DNA of 64,000 nt from Cognataquiflexum aquatile. GTDB taxonomy: Bacteria; Bacteroidota; Bacteroidia; Cytophagales; Cyclobacteriaceae. The position numbers and the translations under genes were made by a program. Every line of letters starts with the position of its first letter. The stretch's first letter is position 1. This document shows, piece after piece, positions 16,778-26,651 of this stretch. The stretch is taken from assembly GCF_003316845.1 (NCBI RefSeq), contig NZ_QMIK01000006.1:124001-188000 (forward strand), in the 5' to 3' direction. The notes under the pieces are model-generated. The model was not told the origin of the DNA. It was given only the letters and a program-made list of their open reading frames with translations, and did no database searches.

Positions 16778-17374
16778 TCAACTCACCCATTCAAATAGAG
16801 TTAACCACTTCACCCAAAATCCATTTTCACGACGATAAATTGCAAACTCTCCGCCGCCGTTGAGGTCCCCGCATATTTGTTCAAAATAAAAGACACACAA
16901 TTGGTTGTTTCTAAAAAAAATGGGTACGCTAAAACTATTTATACAACTTCTATATTCTTTTAGAAAGTATGTCCATCCTAAATTGTCGTCAGTAAAAATT
17001 GTTGTAATGGAATCTTGAGTCATAGCCAAAGAATAAGGTATATCAAAATTACTCCATAATGAAGTGTCAATTTGTTTTTCAAGATTGTTGACTATGAATT
17101 GTTTTTCATCATTAATAAGTACTAGGGAATCAATGGCTTTGAGTTTGTTTCCTATTCTTTCATAGGTGAAAAATGAATTGTTATCCTGAATTACCTGTAT
17201 CATATCATTTAGACTATTTGACCTAATCCCTTTTGTATAAACAAACTGCCTATCCTCGACAAGCTTTTCTTTAAAGATGTCTCTAAGAAATTGATCACCT
17301 TGAATTGACTGCCCTACAACATCATGGATATTAAAGAATAAGGTGATTGTGATGATCAAAAGAAAAATTTTCAT
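16778..17374 (-). CDS. secreted protein of unknown function
   Basis: 198 residues with a signal peptide (MKIFLLIITITLFFNIHDVV, cleavage near GQS). The rest is soluble and rich in Asp, Asn and aromatic residues, with a Cys pair at about 141 and 163. No family recognised. Base composition is more A+T-rich than its neighbours. Confidence 0.6.
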   Translation of the reverse strand: MKIFLLIITITLFFNIHDVVGQSIQGDQFLRDIFKEKLVEDRQFVYTKGIRSNSLNDMIQVIQDNNSFFTYERIGNKLKAIDSLVLINDEKQFIVNNLEKQIDTSLWSNFDIPYSLAMTQDSITTIFTDDNLGWTYFLKEYRSCINSFSVPIFFRNNQLCVFYFEQICGDLNGGGEFAIYRRENGFWVKWLTLFEWVS

Positions 17375-17463
17375 AAGGATGGTTATTAAGTTACAAGTTT
17401 AACAAGCGGCAAAATTTTTAAAACTAACTTTTCTTCAAATTTTTTAAGGGCACTTTAGGATTA

Positions 17464-17760
17464 CTATTCCTTTGTTTTCAATTTATACTTTTCTGGTTTT
17501 GAACTGGTCCTTTCTATGATTTGCCGTGCTTCCAAATCAAGTTTTAAGGTTTCTCCATACCACTGCACCCCTCCTTCAAATTCTTCTTTTACCCGCAAAT
17601 ACAATTCTTCCATCAATGTTGTATGCGTCATTTCGGATCCGGATAATATAGACAATAGATGATCGCGAATAAAAATATACTTGTCCAATGCTATGTTCTT
17701 ATTGGTCTTGCCGGGTAGAGGATGCAAAGTCTGGATGGATTCTGATTTCTTTTTTCCCAT
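17464..17760 (-). CDS. small winged-helix-like protein (DUF6958-like)
   Basis: 98 residues. After a basic N-terminus (MGKKKSESIQTLHPLPGKTN) come two helices and a strand pair ending VQWYGETLKLDLEARQIIER and KPEKYKL. The WY..T.KLDLEAR.IIER pattern is like DUF6958 proteins as I remember them, and the layout suggests a winged helix. It starts 6 bp after the VOC gene stop, so the two form an operon. DNA binding is not shown. Confidence 0.6.
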   Translation of the reverse strand: MGKKKSESIQTLHPLPGKTNKNIALDKYIFIRDHLLSILSGSEMTHTTLMEELYLRVKEEFEGGVQWYGETLKLDLEARQIIERTSSKPEKYKLKTKE

Positions 17761-17766
17761 GTCTCT

Positions 17767-18162
17767 TCAATTGCCCATAGGTGTGCAAACTTCAAGCAAA
17801 AATCCATCAATATCCCTCAGGTAAGCCACAGTTTGTCCCCAAGGTTTTTCTTTTGGTTTTTCCAGGATTGTTGCTCCGTGGATCAGGGCAAGTTCCACAA
17901 TCTCGGATACATTTTCAGTAACAAACCCCAATTCAGTTGCAAAGGGTTTTTGCGATAAGCCGCTTTCCATAAATCCGTTTTTGAGGTTGGAATGGGCGAG
18001 TTCTTTTGAAGCAAAGGCAATGGTGGTTTGTCCTGTTTCCAATTCTCCGTAATCATTTTCGGGGGTGATGAATTTCCGGTTAAAACCAAAGGCGTTTTCA
18101 TAGAATCCGATTGATTTTGACACGTCTACTACGTAGAGAATTGTGTAGCCAAATTTTACCAT
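17767..18162 (-). CDS. VOC family protein (glyoxalase-like)
   Basis: 131 residues, one VOC module: MVKFGYTILYVVDVSKSIGF, FVTENVSEIVELALIHGA, then KPWGQTVAYLRDIDGFLLEV with Glu in the usual metal position. First gene of a two-gene operon with the small winged-helix-like protein. Substrate unknown. Confidence 0.88.
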   Translation of the reverse strand: MVKFGYTILYVVDVSKSIGFYENAFGFNRKFITPENDYGELETGQTTIAFASKELAHSNLKNGFMESGLSQKPFATELGFVTENVSEIVELALIHGATILEKPKEKPWGQTVAYLRDIDGFLLEVCTPMGN

Positions 18163-18329
18163 GGTATTTTACATTTATTTTTTTCTACTTAGATGTCAAT
18201 TAAGGGAAGCTTCCCTGTCAAATTTAATGGGGGACTTGGTAGGAAATCCGGGGGAGGATTTAATTCCTTTACCCACATTTTGCCCCGGAGCATGCCTAAG
18301 TCAATCCTTAAGAATGTTATATTTCTATT

Positions 18330-19340
18330 TCAATCCCGCTTTGACATATTGACTTCTCTTGCAATTTCATTGTATAATTCGGTTCTGTCCCTTTCATTAA
18401 ATGGACCCGGGATGCAATGAAGCATGCCTTTCATTTCCTTGTGAATAGTCGGAATATTGGCATCCATTAACTTTTTTGCATATTCCCTTCCCGTATCCCT
18501 TAATGGATCAAATTCACAGGTGATTACAAATGCCGGTGGAAGATTGGACAAACTATCCGCATAGAACGGCATCGCCAATGGATTGGTATAATCGGCCTCA
18601 TCGGGCAGATAACTTTCTATCCCAAAAAGCATTTCAGCTTCTTCTAAAAAATAGCCGCTCTTAAATTTCTGATAAGAATCTGTTTGGAGTGGGATAAAGG
18701 CAACGGGACAATCTAAAACCTGGTATTTGATATTTGTCATTCCCTCCTTCATGGCTCTTATCGCCACCGTTGTTGCCAAAGTTGCCCCTGCACTTTCACC
18801 GGCTAGAATGATTTGGTTGGGGTTTCCTCCCCATTTGCCGATATTTTGAATCGTCCAATGTAAGGCTGCATAACAATCGTCATTGGGTATCGGAAAGGGG
18901 TGTTCCGGGGCAACCCTATAATCCACTCCCACCACAATCGTATTGAACGATTGGGCCAAGCGGGTGGCGTAAGTGACAGACACATTTGTCCAGGGCAACA
19001 CAAAAGCTCCACCGTGAAAATAGACAACGACAGGGCTATTCTTTGGTAAATTTTTTGGTTTATATATAAAGACTGTCAGGCTATCTTTTGTAATCCTAAG
19101 GGTATCAATATCCAATCCTGCGGTATTGATCCGGACGGCATCAGTAAAGTGGCGCCGTTGCTCCAAAGTCATGGTTTTGAGTAGGGCTGTTTGGTCGTCA
19201 TTGTCACCTACCAATTTTAAAAATAAAGCTTGTCCCCAATCGAGACGTCCTTCCGGCCGGAATGTCAAAGAGAAGATATAACCTACAGCAATTAAAAAAA
19301 CCGTCAGGATTAAAATCAGAATGGTTTTGAAGATTTTCAT
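18330..19340 (-). CDS. alpha/beta hydrolase of the hormone-sensitive-lipase family, membrane-anchored
   Basis: 336 residues. An N-terminal hydrophobic segment (IFKTILILILTVFLIAVGYI) should anchor or export it. HSL family marks: oxyanion motif HGGAF at about 109, nucleophile GESAG at about 180, acidic residue in TCEFDPLRDTG and His in MLHCIPGPF. Acts on acyl esters. Standing alone, with no visible operon partner. Confidence 0.9.
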   Translation of the reverse strand: MKIFKTILILILTVFLIAVGYIFSLTFRPEGRLDWGQALFLKLVGDNDDQTALLKTMTLEQRRHFTDAVRINTAGLDIDTLRITKDSLTVFIYKPKNLPKNSPVVVYFHGGAFVLPWTNVSVTYATRLAQSFNTIVVGVDYRVAPEHPFPIPNDDCYAALHWTIQNIGKWGGNPNQIILAGESAGATLATTVAIRAMKEGMTNIKYQVLDCPVAFIPLQTDSYQKFKSGYFLEEAEMLFGIESYLPDEADYTNPLAMPFYADSLSNLPPAFVITCEFDPLRDTGREYAKKLMDANIPTIHKEMKGMLHCIPGPFNERDRTELYNEIAREVNMSKRD

Positions 19341-19773
19341 GGCTTTTGGTCTATGACATGGGAAGGATAAAGCTTAAAGGTAGGTTTTTTCAAGCTTTCA
19401 CCCAATATGAGAAATCTTACTGATGAGGGGGATTTTGGTACAATACTGTCATGAAGTGAGGTGCTTGACCAGTCAGCACAATTTCTTGAAATGAAGTCCA
19501 AACAGGATCAAGTTTGTATAAAAGAATTGGGTTCCAAAAAAAGGCAGTACCTTTTCTATTACATCTCCCAAATTCCAAATTCAAGACAAATCACCCCACC
19601 TCAAGTTGGTGAGAGGTATAAAATCGGTAGGTAAAAATAGCAATACACTAGTTTCAATATTGCTCCCATCATCCGAATATAATTGCAAAGATTCCATGAT
19701 AATTGAAAAATTTTTATATTATCCCTGAATCCATTTTTGTTATTTAGGAATCAAAATAAAATCGAGAAAACAC
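19341..19773. other. intergenic region between divergent genes, 433 bp
   Basis: Region between the esterase and the outer-membrane protein gene. Nothing clear beyond A+T-rich promoter-like sequence near 19700-19750. Confidence 0.4.
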
Positions 19774-20571
19774 ATGAAAAAAATTAATTCATTTCTTGCC
19801 ATAAAGCTATTGCCAATTCTTTGTCTTGTTTCTTTTCTTTTTCAGTTTTCGGCATTGGCCCAGACCGAAGAGAAAGGAAAGAAATTCGATTTTCTGGTAG
19901 AGCCTTATATCATGTTTCCTAATATGAATGGGGAAACAGGTTTGGGTGATGTATTGAATATCCCCGTAAACGCCAATCCGGGAGATATTTTCAGCAGACT
20001 TCAAATGGCATTCATGCTCAATACGGAAATGAAAGCCGAAAAATGGGCTGTAACCTCAGATCTTGTTTACATGAGACTGAATCAGGATATTAGACCGGGA
20101 TTGGTGATCAACTCAGGAGAAGTTACCGCCAAACAGTTTATCTGGGAAGCAGCGGGTCTTTATCGGGTCAGACCTTTTTTGGAAGTCGGTATCGGAGGTC
20201 GGTTGAACAGTCTGGATATGGGAGTGGATGTCGTTGTCAATGATCCTCCGATTGGGGAGGTTGGGGTAAGAACTTTTTCATCAAGTGAAACAAAAACATG
20301 GTATGACCCCATTATTGTCACCAGACTGACGACTGATTTTAAGGAAAAATGGGAATTGCAATTCAGAGGCGATATCGGAGGATTTGGAATAGGATCTGAT
20401 TTGACCTGGCAATTGCAGGGATATGTAGGCTACCGTTTCTCAGACTTGTTTCTGTTAACGGCCGGATATAGGGTGATTTATATGGATTTTGAGTCCGGAC
20501 AAGCTCCAAGAGCCTTTGTTTTTGATATGCATCAGTTTGGGCCGGTCATTAAATTCGGGTTTAACTTTTAG
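19774..20571 (+). CDS. predicted outer-membrane beta-barrel protein
   Basis: 265 residues. Signal peptide ends near ALAQTEE. The mature protein is built of alternating strands (WAVTSDLVYMRLNQDI, WELQFRGDIGGFGIGSDLTW, LLTAGYRVIYMDFES) and ends FGPVIKFGFNF, with the terminal Phe needed for barrel assembly by Bam. Length suits an 8-10-strand barrel. No specific family recognised. Confidence 0.75.
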   Translation: MKKINSFLAIKLLPILCLVSFLFQFSALAQTEEKGKKFDFLVEPYIMFPNMNGETGLGDVLNIPVNANPGDIFSRLQMAFMLNTEMKAEKWAVTSDLVYMRLNQDIRPGLVINSGEVTAKQFIWEAAGLYRVRPFLEVGIGGRLNSLDMGVDVVVNDPPIGEVGVRTFSSSETKTWYDPIIVTRLTTDFKEKWELQFRGDIGGFGIGSDLTWQLQGYVGYRFSDLFLLTAGYRVIYMDFESGQAPRAFVFDMHQFGPVIKFGFNF

Positions 20572-20858
20572 TAGAAGAAAAAAGACAAAGTAGGCTAGGG
20601 TAAACAGGGTGTTCTTCTTTGAAAGCAGTGTTTTAATAAACCCCGGAGAATTGACACAATTGATTTTGGTTAGGCCATTCAACAGGTTTTTCTACAAGAA
20701 TTATCTTTTAACTTGGCGATGAAGCAGATTCCGACTTTAAAATATGGTGAAGATGAATGCCGAGTTTTCGGCATTCACCTTGTCCCAATCTATATCATTA
20801 TCCTCATCATCAAAGGGAAAGTATCCCGACTATTTTCAAAAACGATTCTCTGCTTTTG

Positions 20859-21731
20859 TTAAACACCGGAATATATTTTTGTTAAATACTCTTTCAAGGA
20901 AGTTGGCTTTCTGCCCAATAGGCTCTCTAAATCCGTGTTTTCAGTGACAAACTCCCCTTGCTTGATAGCTTCGGCAAATCCTGCGAAAAACCCAATATAC
21001 TCGACAGGAACACCTGCTTGGGTCATAGTTTCAAAGTACACTTCCGTCGAAGGACTCACATAATTTATTGGTTTACCGACAATCTCGCTTAAGTATTGCG
21101 CAGCTTCTATCAGTGAGGTATTTTCGGTATTGCTTATGTTATAGATTTTATTTTCGTGTCCTTTACCCATCAGCACGTTTGCGGCGGCCTCAGCCATATT
21201 ATCCCTTGAGGCATATGCCGCTTTGGTCTCTCCTGCGGGCAAAAATATTCCGGTTTCTACCACCTTTTCTCCAAAAAACATAGGCAATATGTCTAGGTAG
21301 AGGTTATTCTTAAAGATAGTATAGAACATGCCGCTTTCCTTAATTTGCTTTTCGGTAGCAAGGTGTGATTTGGATACAAAAGCAATAGGCGAGGATTCGG
21401 TCTCGTTATTGCTTTTAAAACTCGTGTAAAGAATATGTCTGACGCCAGCTTCCTTAGCTGCATTTACAGCATTTTCTTGTTGTTTATCACGGTTGACCAC
21501 ATCTGAACCCGAAACCAACAAAAGCTTGTCAACACCTCTAAATGCTGCTACCAAAGCATTGTAATCATCATAATCGCCCACTCTCAGGTTGACACCTTTT
21601 GCTTTCAAATCACCTGCCTTAGCCTCGTCCCTCACCAAAGCAGAAATGTCCTTGGCATGAATGCCTTTTTCCAGAAGATGATTAATTACTGCCTTTCCAT
21701 AATGTCCTGTTGCACCTGTTATTAAAACCAT
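20859..21731 (-). CDS. NAD(P)-binding NmrA-type reductase (quinone oxidoreductase 2-like)
   Basis: 290 residues, atypical short-chain dehydrogenase. The N-terminal Rossmann motif is TGATGHYGKAVINHLLEKG, with VRDEAKAGDL giving NADPH preference, then LLLVSGSD and the conserved HILYTSFK. It resembles E. coli QorB/YtfG, which reduces quinones. It is divergent from an HxlR regulator at 21841, the same arrangement as qorB-ytfH, with likely operators in the gap. Confidence 0.88.
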   Translation of the reverse strand: MVLITGATGHYGKAVINHLLEKGIHAKDISALVRDEAKAGDLKAKGVNLRVGDYDDYNALVAAFRGVDKLLLVSGSDVVNRDKQQENAVNAAKEAGVRHILYTSFKSNNETESSPIAFVSKSHLATEKQIKESGMFYTIFKNNLYLDILPMFFGEKVVETGIFLPAGETKAAYASRDNMAEAAANVLMGKGHENKIYNISNTENTSLIEAAQYLSEIVGKPINYVSPSTEVYFETMTQAGVPVEYIGFFAGFAEAIKQGEFVTENTDLESLLGRKPTSLKEYLTKIYSGV

Positions 21732-21763
21732 TTTTTGATAATTTAAAATTGTTGTTTATTATT

Positions 21764-21848
21764 GTTACACAAAGTAACAAATAATAGTATTTTAAAGTAA
21801 CAGGTTACCTATTGGTAACTGAGAAAAGAGTGGTAACAAAATGGTAAC
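21764..21848. promoter_or_regulatory. candidate HxlR operator cluster between divergent genes
   Basis: Six GTAAC/GTTAC half-sites in 85 bp: GTTAC (21764-21768) and GTAAC (21774-21778) form one inverted pair, GTAAC at 21797-21801, GGTTACC-TATT-GGTAAC (21803-21819) forms a second, and GGTAAC recurs at 21832-21837 and 21843-21848, the last inside the first codons of the regulator. The placement fits autoregulation plus control of the reductase. Inferred from symmetry only. Confidence 0.6.
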
Positions 21849-22176
21849 TAAAGCAGCGAATATCCAAGAAGTCAAATGTCCTGTCACGGGAATGCTCCAA
21901 CTCATCGGCGGTAAATGGAAGCCCATCATATTGTATTGCCTCAGGTCAGAGACCAGGAGGTTTGGGGAAATTTCGGCGCGCATACCCATCCTTTCCAGAA
22001 AGGTCCTGACCGAACAGTTGAAGGAACTCGAGCGGGATGGTTTGGTTATCAGGGAGCAGTTCAATGAAATCCCACCCCGAGTGGAATACACCCTGACTGA
22101 ACTTGGGAAAAGTCTAACACCTGTTTTGAATGAAATGGAGAAATGGGGAATGGAAAATATTATTGCAAAGAGGTAA
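21841..22176 (+). CDS. HxlR family winged-helix regulator
   Basis: 111 residues, full HxlR domain: CPVTGMLQLIGGKWKPIILY, RRFGEISARIPILSRKVLTE, then the wing EIPPRVEYTLTELGKSL. The N-terminal Cys (about 13) is the residue that senses electrophiles or quinones in YodB/QorR-type members. Divergent from the reductase gene, which it likely represses until quinone or electrophile stress. Confidence 0.93.
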   Translation: MVTKAANIQEVKCPVTGMLQLIGGKWKPIILYCLRSETRRFGEISARIPILSRKVLTEQLKELERDGLVIREQFNEIPPRVEYTLTELGKSLTPVLNEMEKWGMENIIAKR

Positions 22177-22288
22177 CCCTAGGCACATATTTGTTCTTAG
22201 CAATCACCACAGGTCTCCGTCCTTTGTTTATTTCAGATTTCGCTGGGTGAGAAATGCATCGACTTCTTTGATTCGTTTATATCTTGGG

Positions 22289-23272
22289 TTATTCTACCAA
22301 TTCTTTCAACTTGTTTGCTGTTTTTTGTCTATAAAATTTGATGATGTCCGTCAACTCTCCTTCGGCATTGATGATATAAAAAGTAGGCCAAATGGTCCTA
22401 TTCAAATAAGTGGATGCAAAACCAAATTCATCCCAAAGGTTGGTCCAGGTTATTTTCTCCTTTTTGTCTTTGTGGGTATTTAGCCAGATTTCCCGTGAGG
22501 AGTCATCCCAAATGGTTATCATTTCTATTTTGTCATTGTTCATGGCAGCAAGCTTCTCGAGCATGCCAATACTCGCCACAGAATACGCGCAACCGGAGGA
22601 AAATAAAGCGATTAATGTCGTTTTGTTATTTGGTTGAATCACAGGAACTTGGTTACCATCCTTATCAGGCAAGGTGAAGTCTCCGACTTTACTGCCTATT
22701 TTGATAGTGTCTCGCTTTTTGGCAGCGATATAGCTTTCTATCCTTTTCACATAGGCAGAGTTTCGGTGTTCATCCGTAACAAGCAGGGTAAAGCGCTCCA
22801 AATCAGGAATACCAATCTTCTTTTTTTGCTTTTCCACAAAATACAAACCGGGAAGATTGATGGGATTGGCAAGTATAAAATCGAATTGATCCTTTCCTTC
22901 CAAGGCTTCTATCTTTTCCGAATTGGCTTGAAAAGGCAATAATCCCTGCATTTGGTAAGATTGGTCTGACCAATCTTTGGTGATTTGGACGCTGTCACTT
23001 TCAAACCAAATCAGCGGTGTTTTTTGTTCGATTTTCCCTCCCTTGGTGATATGCGCCAAATAAAAGAAAGAAGGGTGCTGCGATATATTGACATCAACTG
23101 AAAAAGTCCCGTCAGCCGGTGGGTTTAAGGGAAATAAGCGCCCATCTATTCCCATATAAATTGATTCTGCTGCATTCAGATTGTCTATTTGTCCACTGAT
23201 GTTGACGGCAACCTGTGCCTGTGCATCCCAAAATGCGATAAGTAGACCCAGTGTCAAGAATAGTTTTTTCAT
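22289..23272 (-). CDS. secreted thioredoxin-like protein without a CxxC motif
   Basis: 327 residues with a signal peptide (ending DAQAQVAV). The N-terminal half resembles the DUF4369-like domain found ahead of redoxins in Bacteroidota (INISGQ-type start, NLNAAESIYMGIDG). The C-terminal half (about 195-325) is an AhpC/TlpA-like thioredoxin fold (GSKVGDFTLPDKDGNQVPV, WPTFYIINAEGELTDII). Where TlpA has WCxxC it has FSSGCAYSV, so only one Cys remains and ordinary disulfide exchange is unlikely. Confidence 0.8.
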   Translation of the reverse strand: MKKLFLTLGLLIAFWDAQAQVAVNISGQIDNLNAAESIYMGIDGRLFPLNPPADGTFSVDVNISQHPSFFYLAHITKGGKIEQKTPLIWFESDSVQITKDWSDQSYQMQGLLPFQANSEKIEALEGKDQFDFILANPINLPGLYFVEKQKKKIGIPDLERFTLLVTDEHRNSAYVKRIESYIAAKKRDTIKIGSKVGDFTLPDKDGNQVPVIQPNNKTTLIALFSSGCAYSVASIGMLEKLAAMNNDKIEMITIWDDSSREIWLNTHKDKKEKITWTNLWDEFGFASTYLNRTIWPTFYIINAEGELTDIIKFYRQKTANKLKELVE

Positions 23273-23429
23273 ATTTTCTGTAAAATTAAAAATACTAAAG
23301 ATTGCTTAGATATCTAGCGCAAAACGGGATTTTAAGGTTTTAAAATTTTAACCGAATTTGTAGAATTGCACAAATTCTGAATTAACCGCTTTTCCCTGCA
23401 AAAAAACGCATCCGCCGAGGCCTTCCCCT

Positions 23430-23858
23430 CTACGTCATCATAAGCAATATCAGGATGAAGGTCAGCATCCCAAGCCCCGTGGTTATTCTTCCCATCCTTT
23501 TTGACTTTGTCCAGCCTGCCAGGGAAATCATCGTGATCAGGGATAAAACACCCAAGAAAAAAGAAATTGTTCCCAAAAGTCTCGGCAGTGCCAAATCACG
23601 CTCTGCTACCTGAAAGGGATATCCCTCGGTGGTCATCAACAAAAGTTTGGTCATGGCAAAAATCGTAACCAAAAAGAAACTCCCTGCCAAGGTCGACACC
23701 AGCATGATGATTTTTACCAATCGGGAATCATTTTGGGATACCAGGATATTGGCTATGATCGCTATGGAAAAACCCCCAAGCAGCGAACTGATGGTAATCA
23801 CTTGGTTTGCTAGTTTGTTCCAGTATTCAAATGGAATCCCGGTTGTCAAGTCTGTCAT
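23430..23858 (-). CDS. small integral membrane protein of unknown function
   Basis: 142 residues, four hydrophobic segments (about 18-40, 48-70, 90-112, 122-142). Short loops with few charges. No family recognised. No close operon partner. Confidence 0.65.
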   Translation of the reverse strand: MTDLTTGIPFEYWNKLANQVITISSLLGGFSIAIIANILVSQNDSRLVKIIMLVSTLAGSFFLVTIFAMTKLLLMTTEGYPFQVAERDLALPRLLGTISFFLGVLSLITMISLAGWTKSKRMGRITTGLGMLTFILILLMMT

Positions 23859-24115
23859 TTTCTGTTCCGGTTAACAATCTGTAATTTATTCAAAACTGAT
23901 CAGTTTTTTTAAAGGTTTTTTTGTTTCAGTTTGTAGGTAAACTACCTTCCAATGAACTGCGCCCGTAATTGGGGGAGGACCCGAATTCCGAAAGGTATCG
24001 GCATTGTCCCGAATTTCTCAGGATAAATTGTGAAAGGCGTACTTCTGCATTAGCGGGACTGACTGTGGATAATAAATCACGGCCGACTACTCGATTATAC
24101 TTTAAACCTTTCACA

Positions 24116-24727
24116 TCAGAAGTTGAATCTAACAAAAGGGCCTAGGTTGAAATTAAAAGTCTTTGTCTGAAATCTTTGCAGCATATCTATCCCTGCACCA
24201 AACTGAATCTTGTCTTTGTAGTTGGCCCCGATTCTTACAATTTGAGTTGCTTCAACAGGGTCAATCGAAAATATTATTTGCGAAGAAAGTCCCCAACTTT
24301 CGCTGAATTTTGGTGTATATCCCATGAGACCTAAAACACTTGCTACAAATTGTCCCTCAGCAATACCAACTGTAGGATACATTTGAATAAAAAAGTCTTC
24401 CTTTTTATTCAAATATGAAAGACTTAATCCAATACTTGGAACAAATAATTCACCGTAGAAACCGCCTCCTGCTGAAATTCCCAGCCAAGGTTTGAATTGA
24501 TAGGTAAGTTGTCCCTCAATAGAAACAGTGTTTAGTGCGTTATCCCTGTAGTCTACAGTAAATCGATTAAGATTAAAGAAGTTCCATTTGGCATTACTAT
24601 CCAAATCTTTTTCAATGTAGTTTATATAATGTGCTTGTTCATTTCCACCAAGTGCTTCAAGTACAATTTGGGCATGAATGTTTAGGCTAACCATTAAGAA
24701 AATGGCTGTTAAAAACAGGTTTCTCAT
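24116..24727 (-). CDS. predicted outer-membrane protein, downstream of the hydroxylase fusion gene
   Basis: 203 residues. Signal peptide ends near NIHAQIVL. Strand-rich mature region (VSIEGQLTYQFKPWLGISAG, FIQMYPTVGIAEGQFVAS) ending NFNLGPFVRFNF, typical of a barrel terminated by Phe. It starts 5 bp after the stop of the fusion gene and is surely co-transcribed with it, so a transport or storage role linked to that enzyme's lipid product is possible. This is inference. Confidence 0.7.
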   Translation of the reverse strand: MRNLFLTAIFLMVSLNIHAQIVLEALGGNEQAHYINYIEKDLDSNAKWNFFNLNRFTVDYRDNALNTVSIEGQLTYQFKPWLGISAGGGFYGELFVPSIGLSLSYLNKKEDFFIQMYPTVGIAEGQFVASVLGLMGYTPKFSESWGLSSQIIFSIDPVEATQIVRIGANYKDKIQFGAGIDMLQRFQTKTFNFNLGPFVRFNF

Positions 24728-24732
24728 GGGAA

Positions 24733-26544
24733 TTATGAATTCTTAATGGTAATTGCTTTCGTTTGCGGAATTGATTGACAGGTTAGGATATACCCTTCTT
24801 GGAGTTCATTTTCCGTGAGTGCCTGATTACTCTTCATCATCACTTTGCCCTCAGTACATCTCATTTTGCACATTCCGCAAAGTCCGCTTTGGCAAGAAAA
24901 AGGTAAGGGTATGCTTTGGTCTAAGCCACTTTGCAAAATGGTTTTACCTACTTGGGTTTCAAATTGATGCGTTTTCCCAAATATTTTGGCAGAAACTTGG
25001 GCTTTTTGGGAAGTAGTTGCTTGGGTTTGGGCTGTGATTAAGAACAATTCACGATGAATTTTCTCTTTGCTAATTCCCAAATACTGCAAATCTTCTATCA
25101 ATTTATTGGTCATTATTTCGGGACCACAGAGATAAAAATCTAGTTTATTCTTACCATACTTATTCAATATTTCTTCTATCGAAATCCGGGAAACATAGCC
25201 TTTGATGGCATTTTGAGGGTTTTCTTCTTCACTCAGGAAATGTTGGACTTCCAATTGACCGGGAAATTTTTCTACCCATTTTTCAATTTTCTCCTTGAAA
25301 AGAATGCTATTTGAAGTTCTGTTGGCATACAGCAAAGTGATTTTACTTTTGGGTTCGAAATTCAAAATAGTGCCCACCATACTGTAAATGGGTGTGATAC
25401 CGCTTCCGCCTGCTATCATCACATAATGCTTTTGATGTGCAGGATCAGGATTGAGGAAAAATTGCCCAGAAGGCGCTGTCACTTCCAAGGAATCACCTAC
25501 GCTCAAATTTTCCGCTAAGTAGTTTGTGACCTTTCCACCCTTGATTTTTTTTATTGTCAAAGTCAGTGAATTATCTGAATTAGGAATAGAGGAGATAGAA
25601 AAAGTACGATACAGCGTTTCGCCATTGATATTGACTTTGATGGTGAGATGTTGTCCTGCCGAAAAATCCCTGAAAACCGTAGGAACATTGCCAAACTCAA
25701 TGGTAAAAGCCTCATTAGCTTCCTGCCGAATATCAGCAACAGTAAGCGAATACAATCCTTCATTTGATTTTTTGATATGCTTGCGCTCAAATATTTGTTC
25801 GTGACGGGTTTCATACTCTTTAAATTCTGTGCCCATCCATTTGTCCCACCAAGTAAAATACAAGGCATAATTGCCGTTAAACAATTGATGGTGCATGTTG
25901 TGATGAGTAGAGGCTGTTTTGAATTGGAGTAAAGGAAATTTCACCCAGCCTTTAGGGTATATTTCATAGCCTAAATGAGCTAAGACATTATTTAGCATAG
26001 AGAAAACTTGCCAAGCAAGAATTACCCCAAAATTCAAGGGTAGCAAAAACGGCAAAACAACATGCATAAGTTGTTCAATGATAGCTTCTGAAGGGTGAAA
26101 AGCAAATGCTGTCAGTGGTGATGGGTCGGTACTTTCGTGATGTACCTTGTGGAAAAACTTATAAAAACGGGGATGGTGCATCGCTCTATGACTCCAATAG
26201 AAAAACATATCATCAATAAAGAGTATAATTAAAAAACTAAGTCCTAACCACAAGTACCCGTAGTCGTTGATGCCGAAATAGATTTTTGTGTAACCTTTGC
26301 TTTCTAAGTAAAGAAGACAAACATCCATAACAGCAAAAACTAAAAATGTACTTGCCGAAAACCCGAGGTCGTGTGTAAAATGATGCAGGTTAGCTCTTTG
26401 GGTCTCTTGTATCCGTATTTTTTTAAAATACCTTTTTCCAACCATCCAAAAGATGATGAAAAACGGAAATGCAAATCCTGCATACCAGAGTAGCTGTTCG
26501 CCATACCCATCGATGACGTGTTCAAAAAACGTTGAAATATTCAT
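24733..26544 (-). CDS. sterol desaturase/fatty acid hydroxylase fused to FAD reductase and 2Fe-2S ferredoxin
   Basis: 603 residues from the ATG at 26544. Residues about 15-240 are a membrane fatty-acid-hydroxylase domain with His boxes HRAMHH (119-124), HKVHHES (132-138) and HHNMHH (214-219). Residues about 260-475 are a ferredoxin-NADP reductase module with YRTFSISS (FAD) and AGGSGITPIYSMV (nucleotide). Residues about 515-600 are a plant-type ferredoxin with CQSGLCGMC and a final Cys in LTCQS. It thus holds oxygenase and whole electron chain in one chain. Likely hydroxylates or desaturates a membrane lipid at the inner membrane. Confidence 0.9.
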   Translation of the reverse strand: MNISTFFEHVIDGYGEQLLWYAGFAFPFFIIFWMVGKRYFKKIRIQETQRANLHHFTHDLGFSASTFLVFAVMDVCLLYLESKGYTKIYFGINDYGYLWLGLSFLIILFIDDMFFYWSHRAMHHPRFYKFFHKVHHESTDPSPLTAFAFHPSEAIIEQLMHVVLPFLLPLNFGVILAWQVFSMLNNVLAHLGYEIYPKGWVKFPLLQFKTASTHHNMHHQLFNGNYALYFTWWDKWMGTEFKEYETRHEQIFERKHIKKSNEGLYSLTVADIRQEANEAFTIEFGNVPTVFRDFSAGQHLTIKVNINGETLYRTFSISSIPNSDNSLTLTIKKIKGGKVTNYLAENLSVGDSLEVTAPSGQFFLNPDPAHQKHYVMIAGGSGITPIYSMVGTILNFEPKSKITLLYANRTSNSILFKEKIEKWVEKFPGQLEVQHFLSEEENPQNAIKGYVSRISIEEILNKYGKNKLDFYLCGPEIMTNKLIEDLQYLGISKEKIHRELFLITAQTQATTSQKAQVSAKIFGKTHQFETQVGKTILQSGLDQSIPLPFSCQSGLCGMCKMRCTEGKVMMKSNQALTENELQEGYILTCQSIPQTKAITIKNS

Positions 26545-26651
26545 TTGCTTCAATTTTAAAGTGTTTAATAAGTACACTGCAAAATTGCAAAGCACCTGAA
26601 CGAATGCTTTTGACGTAGAACAAAAAGGGATTTGATGTAGATCAAAAATGC

